Part shown: piece after piece, positions 45,975 through 53,172 of the stretch
Layout of the letters: every line of letters begins with the position of its first letter
Numbering within the stretch: the stretch's first letter is position 1
NCBI RefSeq assembly: GCF_030503675.1
Contig: NZ_CP129964.1
Span: forward strand, 3,162,001-3,226,000
Direction of reading: 5' to 3'
DNA from: Lutimonas zeaxanthinifaciens
Lineage (GTDB): Bacteria > Bacteroidota > Bacteroidia > Flavobacteriales > Flavobacteriaceae
DNA: 64,000 nucleotides
Position numbers and translations under genes: made by a program
Notes under the pieces: generated by a model
Seen by the model: only the letters and a program-made list of their open reading frames with translations
The model's database searches: none
Told to the model about the DNA's origin: nothing

Positions 45975-46424
45975 ATGATATTTCCGAAAACAATAGACAA
46001 TTCATATAACGGTAATAAACTCCCTCTTTACCTCTTTTATTTATTAACAACGGTTACAATAGGAAGGTCACTTGTACATATGTTTGCTCCTGATGGAGGT
46101 GCTCAAAGTATTGCAACAATTCCATTGGACAGCTATTCTGTTGAAGCTGCCAATGTTGTTATTCACATTTTTGCAGAATGGGGGCTTACCCAATTGCTTT
46201 TTGGAGTTTTATATGCCATCGTCCTCTGGCGGTATAAAAGTCTAATTCCATTGATGTATTTATTCATTTTTATAGAATACACCGGTAGACTTTTACTTAC
46301 GATGTACAAGCCAATTATCTTGGAAGGTACTGCTCCTGGAGGTGTTGGCAATTACATCATGATTCCTTTAGCTCTAATAATGTTTGTTCCATCCCTTCGA
46401 AAGACTAAAAAAAATGTTAAGTAA
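45975..46424 (+). CDS. Small four-helix membrane protein
   Basis: A 149-residue protein with about four membrane helices (LPLYLFYLLTTVTIGRSLVH onward). It resembles the DUF4345-like small membrane proteins but the match is weak. It overlaps the start of the next gene by 11 bases, which suggests translational coupling. Function unknown. Confidence 0.55.
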   Translation: MIFPKTIDNSYNGNKLPLYLFYLLTTVTIGRSLVHMFAPDGGAQSIATIPLDSYSVEAANVVIHIFAEWGLTQLLFGVLYAIVLWRYKSLIPLMYLFIFIEYTGRLLLTMYKPIILEGTAPGGVGNYIMIPLALIMFVPSLRKTKKNVK

Positions 46425-46812
46425 ATCTTTATCTCTTAAAATTAATACGATTGTATTGATTGTGATTGCTATTGTCGATATCATACGTGGGTGCATGCAC
46501 ACGTTTAATATAAATTATGCAGCTGCGAACATTGCAAAAATAGATCCTCACCCTGATGCCTTATATCTTTTAGGCGTGTTTGGAATGTCAAATTTTCTAA
46601 CGGCATTCATTTACCTAATCATAGTTTGGAAAGCCAAACACATAGCCCCATACATCTTACTTATTATTCCTTTGGGGTACTTAGTGGGGATCATTGGGCT
46701 TAAAACACAGGGCGTTCAAATGCAATCAGATTTTAATGGTCAGTATATGATGTTTGGCTACTTTGCAATTTGTTTATTAACATCTTTAACTTATTTCACA
46801 TCAAAAAAATAA
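46414..46812 (+). CDS. Small four-helix membrane protein, second of a pair
   Basis: The start at 46414 (MLSKSLSLKIN) avoids ten extra residues from a longer frame. The 132-residue protein has four helices, with a periplasmic HTFNINYAAANIAKIDPHPDAL loop. Its size and layout resemble the preceding gene and both could form one complex. Function unknown. Confidence 0.55.
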   Translation: MLSKSLSLKINTIVLIVIAIVDIIRGCMHTFNINYAAANIAKIDPHPDALYLLGVFGMSNFLTAFIYLIIVWKAKHIAPYILLIIPLGYLVGIIGLKTQGVQMQSDFNGQYMMFGYFAICLLTSLTYFTSKK

Positions 46813-46814
46813 TT

Positions 46815-47162
46815 ATGAAAAATCTAATTTTAATAGTCATAACACTTTGTTCATTTTCAGTATTCGGACAAACACAACTAAATGGCACCTGGAATACAGG
46901 TGAAGACAATACAAAAATTGAAATATCAGAATCAGAAAGTCTAATCACAGGTACTATAAAGTCATCAGACAATCCCAAAGCCCAAATTGGAAAAGTGATC
47001 TTGAGGGATTTAAAAGAAGAAGGCAATAATTGGAAAGGGAAAATTTTCGCTGCTAAAAAACAGAAATGGTATGAAGCAGTCATCACTCCAAAAGGGAATA
47101 GGCTTGAAATTGAAATAAGCGTTGGCTTCTTCAGTAAAACGATAGAATGGACGAAGATCTAA
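46815..47162 (+). CDS. DUF2147-like exported protein
   Basis: Starting at 46815 the protein has the signal peptide LILIVITLCSFSVFGQ and ~100 mature residues that begin QLNGTWNTGEDNTKIEIS, the DUF2147 opening, and contain a FAAKKQKWYEAVITPKGNRLEI strand pair. DUF2147 proteins are small beta-barrels of unknown role. The gene starts 2 bases after the previous stop and ends 1 base before the next start. Confidence 0.65.
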   Translation: MKNLILIVITLCSFSVFGQTQLNGTWNTGEDNTKIEISESESLITGTIKSSDNPKAQIGKVILRDLKEEGNNWKGKIFAAKKQKWYEAVITPKGNRLEIEISVGFFSKTIEWTKI

Positions 47163-47163
47163 G

Positions 47164-48048
47164 ATGAAGTACAGTCTAAGTGTAATTTTATCCATGTTGG
47201 GTTGGATGAATTTAATGGCGCAAGATTTTGAATTAGCCGGAGTTCGCTACTTAAATTACCCAACAACTAAAGCGAATGATACTGACAGTTCTGAATTTTC
47301 AATTCAGGAATTTGGCGGCTTCTTTAACATTCCAACTATTCTGAATAAAGACTCTACAAGCATAATGCTTAACGGGCTTGGATATGCTCAACTCAGAATT
47401 AATACATTAGATAATCCCGTTCCTGTTGACGGAAAAAATATCATTCTACATTCTGTGAGCTACCGATTTTCATTCATCCGTAAATTCAATGACAAATGGA
47501 GTTTCATCGGAATGCTGGAACCCACATTGGCATCAGATTTTAAATCAAATTTATCTTCAGATGACCTGGTGGTTCAATCTTTGGCAATGGTTTCTGCAAA
47601 AATAAACTCGAACTTTCTTATTGGTGGCGGTTTGGCTTACACTACCAGATTTGGTGACCCGCGCATTATCCCAGTAGTTCCGATAAAATACACATCAAAA
47701 AAACATAGAATAAACGCGCTGTTACCAACGAAACTTGTTTATGCTTATCAAGTGAACTCTAAAGTTGATATTGGGTTTAAAGCTATTGTTAATGGCGCAA
47801 ATTTTAATATAACAGGTTATTCTAATGATTTAGCCGAGATAAATAAGATCAACTATACGAGAGGAAATATCGGACCCGTACTCTATTATAAACCAAAGAA
47901 AATATTTAGTATTGAACTTTCTGGCGGCTTAAGTACGAATCGAACATTTAGATTGGTTGACATAAACAACAAATCTTATAACAATAACGCTTCAACCGAA
48001 GCCTTTTTCAATATTGGAATAGTTGTTAAACCATCTACATACAAATAG
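47164..48048 (+). CDS. DUF6268-like outer-membrane beta-barrel protein
   Basis: A 294-residue exported protein (signal YSLSVILSMLGWMNLMAQ). The strand pattern (FSFIRKFNDKWSFIGMLEP, FLIGGGLAYTTRFGDPR, KIFSIELSGGLSTN) fits the DUF6268-type barrel, like the protein at 1904. It is the last gene of the operon starting at 45975 and directly precedes repeat copy B. Confidence 0.65.
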   Translation: MKYSLSVILSMLGWMNLMAQDFELAGVRYLNYPTTKANDTDSSEFSIQEFGGFFNIPTILNKDSTSIMLNGLGYAQLRINTLDNPVPVDGKNIILHSVSYRFSFIRKFNDKWSFIGMLEPTLASDFKSNLSSDDLVVQSLAMVSAKINSNFLIGGGLAYTTRFGDPRIIPVVPIKYTSKKHRINALLPTKLVYAYQVNSKVDIGFKAIVNGANFNITGYSNDLAEINKINYTRGNIGPVLYYKPKKIFSIELSGGLSTNRTFRLVDINNKSYNNNASTEAFFNIGIVVKPSTYK

Positions 48049-48112
48049 TTAGAATTAAATAGTACTAATTTTCCATTGTATCCTCCATTTATAAAAGGCA
48101 AACCCCAAAAAC

Positions 48113-48230
48113 AAAAAAACCTCAGATTTCCCTGAAGTTTTTCATTAGCTAACTATTTAAGAGTGAACTCTTAATGTTAACAACACAACTATTGTTTCTT
48201 AAAAAAGTTGCGGTCTGGACGGGACTCGAA
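48113..48230 (-). repeat. tRNA-Asp 3'-end/terminator repeat, copy B (long form)
   Basis: A 118-base copy identical to copy C at 42395. It contains the terminator, the 54-base insert with the TTAAGAG/CTCTTAA hairpin, and 20 bases of the tRNA 3' end (CGGTCTGGACGGGACTCGAA) before diverging. It is the right edge of the Crp/Fnr module. Confidence 0.92.
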
Positions 48231-48618
48231 AATTCATATCAACATTTAATTGCTAGTAAATCAAACTTGAATCAAAAATTGCATTTTTCCTTAGGAATCT
48301 ATTTCTGACGTCATTCTTATTATTAAATACCAATAAACTAGTGATGATTCCTTTCTTCAGATGATATATAAAAAACGTTCTGATGCAAATATATCTGATA
48401 AGAATATGGTATAGTCTATTACGGGCTTTACTCATAAATCTCCCGTATGCAGTTTGAGTTTATGGGTCTTGGGTTTTTTTTTTATATTTAACGGGTCTTG
48501 ACTTGTGGTTTTGTTTTAAAGCCAGTAAAATGACTGTCCTATATTGGAATTTCATTAAATCGGAATTACAGGATCTTCTTGAATAGAATTAACTAATAAC
48601 AAATAAATAGTATTTAAC
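48231..48618. other. Intergenic region, no gene seen
   Basis: Nearly 400 AT-rich bases between copy B and the DUF1989 gene. A run of ten T residues with adjacent weak pairing lies near 48470-48490. No gene or clear promoter is visible. Confidence 0.4.
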
Positions 48619-49497
48619 ATGGCATACGATCCAATTAAAGATGCAACCAGTGGCGGGCCCATGAGCCTCAATCTTCAATGGTATAAAGACCTCTTAAAAA
48701 GTAAAAACTCCTGGAAACTGGTTAAGACAGATTATGTAAAACCAAATTCCGGAATAGCTGTTGACGTGCCGGCTGGTCATACAATTAGAATAACCCAAGC
48801 CGAAGGGCCTCAGATTAATGATGTAAACTTCTTTTCTGCTAATTTTAAGAATGATGGGATAAGATATGATTTGGGTTACACTTTTAATATCGAAGGAATG
48901 CTTCTTACAAAATTTGCACGGGCATGGTCTAATCTGCCCGCCTTAAGACCAATTGCCACAGTAATAGATGACAACATTGATGAAAGTAAGGTCCCAGAAA
49001 ATACTTGGCCCATTTGGACAGGAGGTCACTGTAGTGGCGAAGTAAATCAGTCTACTGGTGTAACTGGACATCATTCTTGTCATTCTAACTTTATGGAGGC
49101 AGCCAGGTCAAGAGGCTTGGACGAATCGGTTGCTGCATTTAACAACATCAATATATTCCAGCCCATGGGAATTGTTACCAGACGCCACCCAGGGGGAGGT
49201 ATGACACAGGGAATTGCAGGACAACCATCTGTTTCAGTAAAAGGTGAATTTGTTGAGTTTTATGCGGAAATCGATCTGCTTGTATTAGTAGCACATTGCC
49301 CATACGGTGATCAAAGTTCTGGAATAACTGACGCTGTTTATTATACAAATACGATCGAAGTATTTGATACTGGAGTAACACCTCAAGATGGTCCTGACTG
49401 GGAAGAATGGAGACCCGAGTGGCTGAAAGTAATGGAAAAATATGAGAAACATGGAGAACCAGACATTAGACCGGGTTTCTTTAAAGATGCATTATAG
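48619..49497 (+). CDS. DUF1989 (urea carboxylase-associated) family protein
   Basis: A 292-residue cytoplasmic protein of the DUF1989 family. Visible signatures: VDVPAGHTIRITQ with NDVNFFSANFKND in the N-terminal half, the GHHSCHSNFMEAA cluster of Cys/His probably binding metal, and LVLVAHCPYGDQSSG near the C-terminus. Relatives associated with urea/guanidine carboxylases include the carboxyguanidine deiminase subunits. The protein here stands without a carboxylase gene, so its substrate is unknown. It is the only gene between copies B and H. Confidence 0.78.
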   Translation: MAYDPIKDATSGGPMSLNLQWYKDLLKSKNSWKLVKTDYVKPNSGIAVDVPAGHTIRITQAEGPQINDVNFFSANFKNDGIRYDLGYTFNIEGMLLTKFARAWSNLPALRPIATVIDDNIDESKVPENTWPIWTGGHCSGEVNQSTGVTGHHSCHSNFMEAARSRGLDESVAAFNNINIFQPMGIVTRRHPGGGMTQGIAGQPSVSVKGEFVEFYAEIDLLVLVAHCPYGDQSSGITDAVYYTNTIEVFDTGVTPQDGPDWEEWRPEWLKVMEKYEKHGEPDIRPGFFKDAL

Positions 49498-49587
49498 AGC
49501 AACCGTATAGATAGTTTATGTCCGTAAAACTATTTTACGAATATGAAAAACTGATCCGAAAAAGGCTCACTCACCGACAAAAGACAT

Positions 49588-49650
49588 AAAATCTTCAGAT
49601 TTCCCTGATGTTTTCATTAGCGATGTGTTGCAATCTGAAATGGAATCCAA
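49588..49650 (-). repeat. tRNA-Asp 3'-end/terminator repeat, copy H (degenerate)
   Basis: A decayed short-form copy: TCTTCAGATTTCCCTGATG, GTTTTCATTAGCGAT, then GTGTTGCAATCTGAAATGG in place of GTTGCGGTCTGGACGGG. It keeps the order of parts and lies between the DUF1989 and transporter-suffix genes. Its decay so near the tRNA shows that age and distance do not follow a simple order. Confidence 0.6.
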
Positions 49651-49692
49651 ATTTATACTGAATATATAATTAAGTGGTTCAAGTTAGACCAA

Positions 49693-50196
49693 TTATTTTT
49701 TCTTCAGTGGCAATTTCCATTCTTCCCACTTTACAATACTAAACAGTTTCGAAATCATCTGATTGCCTCCAAAACCAAATATCGCAAGAATGAACATCAA
49801 ATCTACCCCAATCGATATCCAAAGTAAATTTTCTTGAACAAATTGAATTTCAAAGATCCCTGGAACATAACCGGGAAGAATTACCAGAGGAAACCAAAGG
49901 ATTAATAATGTTACACCAATATTATATTGAGTCCTGTTGGCGGGGTACTTTCCTTCAGGCAGGCCTAAAAAACGTTTTATCCGGTTAGTTACTATAAGAA
50001 CTCCTTCTTTTCCTGCTAGAAGGCCTCCTAAAACAAGAAATATTTCCGGACCCCCGACCATAAAAAAAGTTACAAGAGCCGCAGTAGTACCGCTATTCAA
50101 TCCTAAAAAAGGAATTCCTAGACCAATTATTGGACAAATAAAACCAATGATAACCAATCCAATTCCTAACTTTCTCTTAAAACCACTTTTCATCAA
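49693..50196 (-). CDS. Transporter-suffix-domain membrane protein
   Basis: A 167-residue protein with about four membrane helices: LGIGLVIIGFICPIIGLGIPF, AALVTFFMVGGPEIFLVLGG, a basic loop with KRFLGLPEGKYPANRTQYNIG, then LLILWFPLVILPGY and ISIGVDLMFILAIFGFGG. This pattern is that of proteins called transporter suffix domain-containing, of unknown function. It is the only gene between copies H and A. Confidence 0.7.
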   Translation of the reverse strand: MMKSGFKRKLGIGLVIIGFICPIIGLGIPFLGLNSGTTAALVTFFMVGGPEIFLVLGGLLAGKEGVLIVTNRIKRFLGLPEGKYPANRTQYNIGVTLLILWFPLVILPGYVPGIFEIQFVQENLLWISIGVDLMFILAIFGFGGNQMISKLFSIVKWEEWKLPLKKK

Positions 50197-50459
50197 AACT
50201 ACTTTGATTAAAGTTAAAAAAAAATCTTCAAACTATTGTTTTCTTTGGATTCGATGCTTTTAATCCAGTACTAACTTGGAGAACGGATTTAATAAATTGT
50301 CTATGTGAGATCACAGATTACGTTGATAAGCATTGAGAATATTGAATAAACACGTTGTAAGATCCGATCACCAATTAAGAATAGAGATTTTTGAATTTCT
50401 AACAGGAAACTAGGAACTCTAAAGGTGGAAGCTCTAATCAATAGGCAATTCCTAGAAAC

Positions 50460-50490
50460 AAAAAAACCTCAGATTTCCCTGAAGTTTTTC
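50460..50490 (-). terminator. Intrinsic terminator of tRNA-Asp
   Basis: Read on the minus strand the stem AACTTCAG pairs with CTGAGGTT (one T-G wobble), loop GGAAAT, followed by seven T residues. The wobble is allowed only in this direction, as the plus-strand reading would have a C-A mismatch. It ends the tRNA transcript and is the element copied in all ten repeats. Confidence 0.8.
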
Positions 50491-50577
50491 ATTAGCTAAC
50501 TATCTAAGGTTTAACCCTTATTGTTAACAACACAACTATTGTTTCTTAAAAAAGTTGCGGTCTGGACGGGACTCGAA
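50460..50577 (-). repeat. tRNA-Asp 3'-end/terminator repeat, copy A (intact gene)
   Basis: This is the copy in place at the tRNA: terminator, a 54-base insert, and the tRNA 3' end. The insert carries the stem TAAGG/CCTTA at the site where copies B and C carry TTAAGAG/CTCTTAA. It is 118 bases long like B and C. Confidence 0.9.
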
Positions 50578-50631
50578 CCCGCGACCCCCTGCGTGACAGG
50601 CAGGTATTCTAACCAGCTGAACTACCAAACC
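50558..50631 (-). tRNA. tRNA-Asp (anticodon GTC)
   Basis: A 74-base cloverleaf on the minus strand. The 5' end GGTTTGG pairs with CCAGACC and the discriminator is G. The D arm (GTTCAGCTGGTTAGAAT), the anticodon loop CTGTCAC with GTC, and the T arm (GCGGGTTCGAGTCCCG) are all canonical. CCA is not encoded; CAA follows the discriminator. The segment from the T loop to the 3' end is the part repeated nine more times to the left. Confidence 0.97.
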
Positions 50632-50667
50632 GTTGCTGTAAAAGCGTCGCTTATTGCTAAGCAGGTG

Positions 50668-50697
50668 CAAATATAAATTGGTTTTTTGATTTGTCAA
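50668..50697 (-). promoter_or_regulatory. tRNA-Asp promoter (TTG-N19-TATATTTG)
   Basis: On the minus strand TTG at 50697-50695 is followed by 19 bases and TATATTTG (50675-50668), the standard Bacteroidota spacing. The sequence after the box (CACCTGCTTAGCAATA) is similar to that at the 63470 promoter. Confidence 0.75.
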
Positions 50698-50714
50698 AAA
50701 GAAATCGATTTTTT

Positions 50715-51638
50715 TTACAAAAATTTGCTCCTTCTTACCATGTAAGTCGTTAAAATCTGATCAAACCCATCGTGTATATCCACAGGGACATAATCAATTT
50801 TATACTGCATACATTTGTATTTAAGCTCTTTAAAATAATTCTCGATCTTTTCTTTATAAGCTTCCTTGATATTCTCGGCAAACAAATTTATTTGCTCACC
50901 TGTTTCAACATCAACGTACTTTCTGGGGGCATTATCAAAATCAAAATTAAGTTCTCTTTTACCATCATAGGTATGAAATAAAACCACCTCATGTTTGTTG
51001 TATTTCAAATGTCTTAAAGCAGCAAAGAGTTCTTCTTCCTTTTTGTCGGACTGTAACATATCGGTAAATAAGAAGATCAGGGATCTTCTGTGTATTTTAT
51101 CTGCGATTTCATGGAGTACCTTATAGGTATCTGTTGTTTTTGAAGTGCTTTGCATCAAAATTTGCTTCAGCTGTTCAAGTAACATTCTTCGGTGTTTTTC
51201 ATTTCCTTTGGCCGGCGCAAAATAACGGGTTTCATCATCATAAATACTTAGGCCAAATGCATCGCGCTGACGTTTCAAAATTTCCATCAAAGCTGCTGTG
51301 GCAAAAACCGTAAATCCAATCTTATTATAGTTATCGATTGAGATATTCTGCATTTTGGGATAATGCATAGAGGATGAGTTGTCAATGATAATGTGACTCC
51401 TTAGGTTGGTTTCTTCTTCGTATCGTTTAATGAACAATTTTTCGGTCTTTGCAAAGAGTTTCCAGTCTATATGCCTCGTGCTCTCACCTTTATTGTAAAG
51501 TCTGTGTTCGGCAAATTCTACTGAAAATCCGTGGAAAGGGCTTTTATGCATACCTGTGATAAACCCTTCAACCACCTGCTTGGCGAGCAATTCAATATTG
51601 GGAATATCCTTAATCTGACTTAAATCGACTTCGGCCAT
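50715..51638 (-). CDS. DUF58 domain protein
   Basis: A 307-residue protein with the DUF58 core: FAEHRLYNKGESTRHIDWKLFAKTEKLFIKRYEEE, followed by a von Willebrand A-like domain with the MIDAS start IIDNSSSMHYP. DUF58 proteins usually accompany MoxR ATPases in complexes for protein maturation; no MoxR gene is in the window, so the partner may lie elsewhere. It lies just outside the tRNA-Asp, on the core side. Confidence 0.85.
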   Translation of the reverse strand: MAEVDLSQIKDIPNIELLAKQVVEGFITGMHKSPFHGFSVEFAEHRLYNKGESTRHIDWKLFAKTEKLFIKRYEEETNLRSHIIIDNSSSMHYPKMQNISIDNYNKIGFTVFATAALMEILKRQRDAFGLSIYDDETRYFAPAKGNEKHRRMLLEQLKQILMQSTSKTTDTYKVLHEIADKIHRRSLIFLFTDMLQSDKKEEELFAALRHLKYNKHEVVLFHTYDGKRELNFDFDNAPRKYVDVETGEQINLFAENIKEAYKEKIENYFKELKYKCMQYKIDYVPVDIHDGFDQILTTYMVRRSKFL

Positions 51639-51676
51639 AGATCAAAAATAAGGAGAAATGTTTAAAGACAGGGCAT

Positions 51677-51708
51677 AAAAAAAGGTTTGACCATTCAGAT
51701 CAAACCTC
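51677..51708 (-). terminator. Intrinsic terminator of trxA
   Basis: The stem GGTTTGA/TCAAACC with an 11-base loop is followed by a T run on the minus strand, 25 bases past the trxA stop codon. Confidence 0.75.
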
Positions 51709-51732
51709 TAAATTCTTATTGAATCTATTTTA

Positions 51733-52050
51733 TTATAAAAGTGCGTTCAGTTTTTCTGTATACACATTCTTTGGTGCAACACCAACTTGCTTATCAGCTA
51801 CTTCACCTCCTTTAAAGATCAAGACTGTTGGAATGTTTCTTACACCATATTTGGCAGCAAATTCCTGATGCGCATCTACATCAACCTTGACAATCTTTGC
51901 TTTATCGTCAAAATCCTTGTCTAACTCTTCCACGATCGGAGCCAACATTCTACATGGTCCACACCAAGCTGCCCAAAAATCAACTAATACTGGTCTGTCT
52001 GAGTTCAACACTACCTCTTCAAAATTAGCATCTGTTACTTCTATTGCCAT
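51733..52050 (-). CDS. trxA: Thioredoxin
   Basis: A 105-residue cytoplasmic thioredoxin with active site WCGPC ([11 protein letters not shown], residues ~29-38), the cis-proline loop [12 protein letters not shown] and C-terminal [12 protein letters not shown]. Full length for TrxA. It reduces protein disulfides with electrons from thioredoxin reductase. It stands alone with its own terminator, between the DUF58 gene and the metF end of the methionine operon. Confidence 0.95.
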   Translation of the reverse strand: MAIEVTDANFEEVVLNSDRPVLVDFWAAWCGPCRMLAPIVEELDKDFDDKAKIVKVDVDAHQEFAAKYGVRNIPTVLIFKGGEVADKQVGVAPKNVYTEKLNALL

Positions 52051-52210
52051 AATTTTATAATTTAAATTTTTCTTGTCAATTAATTAGAGCACAAAAATAT
52101 GAAATTATTTTTCCATTGCGACCAATTAAAAATCTATTTTTCTTATAGTGATATTTATATTATTGATTCATTTTGAAACGTCTTGGCAAAAAACAAACAA
52201 AAATCCGGTC

Positions 52211-53167
52211 CTAAAAAACTTCCCTGGCTATTGCCTTTATATTGTCTGATTTCCCCATTGAATAATAATGAACAACAGGAACTCCGGCTTCAACCAGCTC
52301 TTTTGATTGTTGAATCGCCCATTCGATCCCTACCTGTCTGACCCCCTTATTGTCCTTACATTTCTCAATTTCACTCACCAGCGCATCCGGAAGGTCTAAA
52401 CTGAAGACCTGGGGTAAAACACTTAAATGCCTCTTTACGGCCACGGGTTTAATTCCCGGAATAATCGGCACTTCGATACCCATAGCCCTGGCTGCCTCAA
52501 CAAACTCAAAATACTTTTGATTGTCAAAAAACATCTGTGTCACCACGTATTCTGCACCGGCATCTACCTTTTCCTTTAACCTGCGAAGATCGGCCTGCAA
52601 ACTTGGCGATTCCATATGCTTTTCCGGATAACCCGCCACACCAATGCAAAAATCCGCTTTATAGGTTGCTTCAATAATATCGTGAAGATAAATTCCTTTA
52701 TTCAGGTTATTGATCTGGGTAACGAGCTCGGAAGCATATTTGTTTCCTTCGCTGCTTGGCATAAAATAGGCCTCGTCTTTACGCGCATCTCCCCTCAAAG
52801 CCATTACATTGTCTATCCCAAGATAGTGACAGTCCACCAATACATATTCTGTTTCTTCCTTTGTAAAGCCCCCACATAAAACATGAGGAACGGTATCTAC
52901 TTTATACTTATGCATCAATGAGGCACAAATACCCACAGTTCCCGGCCTCATCCGGGTAACTTTACGCTCCAGCAATCCTCCTTCTTTTTTAATGTAAACA
53001 TGCTCTTCTCGTGAGGTAGTTACATCGATAAACGGAGGTTTAAACTCCATTAAAGGGTCTATATTATCATAGAGCTTTTGAATATTTTGTCCCTTCTGAG
53101 GAGGCACAATTTCAAAGGAAAAAAGGCTTTTCCCTTTTGCGTTCTTAATATGTTCTGTTACTTTCAT
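52211..53167 (-). CDS. metF: 5,10-methylenetetrahydrofolate reductase
   Basis: A 318-residue enzyme. The start at 53167 (MKVTEHIKNAKGKSLFSFE) is 5 bases after the metH stop; a longer frame to 53200 overlaps metH and adds 11 residues. Features: FSFEIVPPQKGQ, CGGFTKEETEYVL, LRGDAR, GVAGYPEKH, and VTQMFFDNQKYFEF. MetF reduces methylene-THF to methyl-THF using FADH2/NADH, supplying the methyl group to MetH. It is the last gene of the methionine operon. Confidence 0.95.
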   Translation of the reverse strand: MKVTEHIKNAKGKSLFSFEIVPPQKGQNIQKLYDNIDPLMEFKPPFIDVTTSREEHVYIKKEGGLLERKVTRMRPGTVGICASLMHKYKVDTVPHVLCGGFTKEETEYVLVDCHYLGIDNVMALRGDARKDEAYFMPSSEGNKYASELVTQINNLNKGIYLHDIIEATYKADFCIGVAGYPEKHMESPSLQADLRRLKEKVDAGAEYVVTQMFFDNQKYFEFVEAARAMGIEVPIIPGIKPVAVKRHLSVLPQVFSLDLPDALVSEIEKCKDNKGVRQVGIEWAIQQSKELVEAGVPVVHYYSMGKSDNIKAIAREVF

Positions 53168-53172
53168 TCCTG

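Noticed and set aside
48460-48490. T-run with weak pairing in the gap before the DUF1989 gene as a terminator or small RNA
   Set aside because: No stable stem could be drawn next to the T run.
19561-50577. The repeats as a CRISPR array or REP elements
   Set aside because: Spacing is irregular (about 0.8 to 12 kb), units contain tRNA sequence and a terminator, and no cas genes are present. A tRNA-derived att-like family explains them better.
19500-50700. Integrase, transposase or phage genes that would explain the cassette array
   Set aside because: None of the proteins in this stretch shows a tyrosine or serine recombinase, DDE transposase or phage structural pattern. The recombinase, if any, must lie elsewhere.
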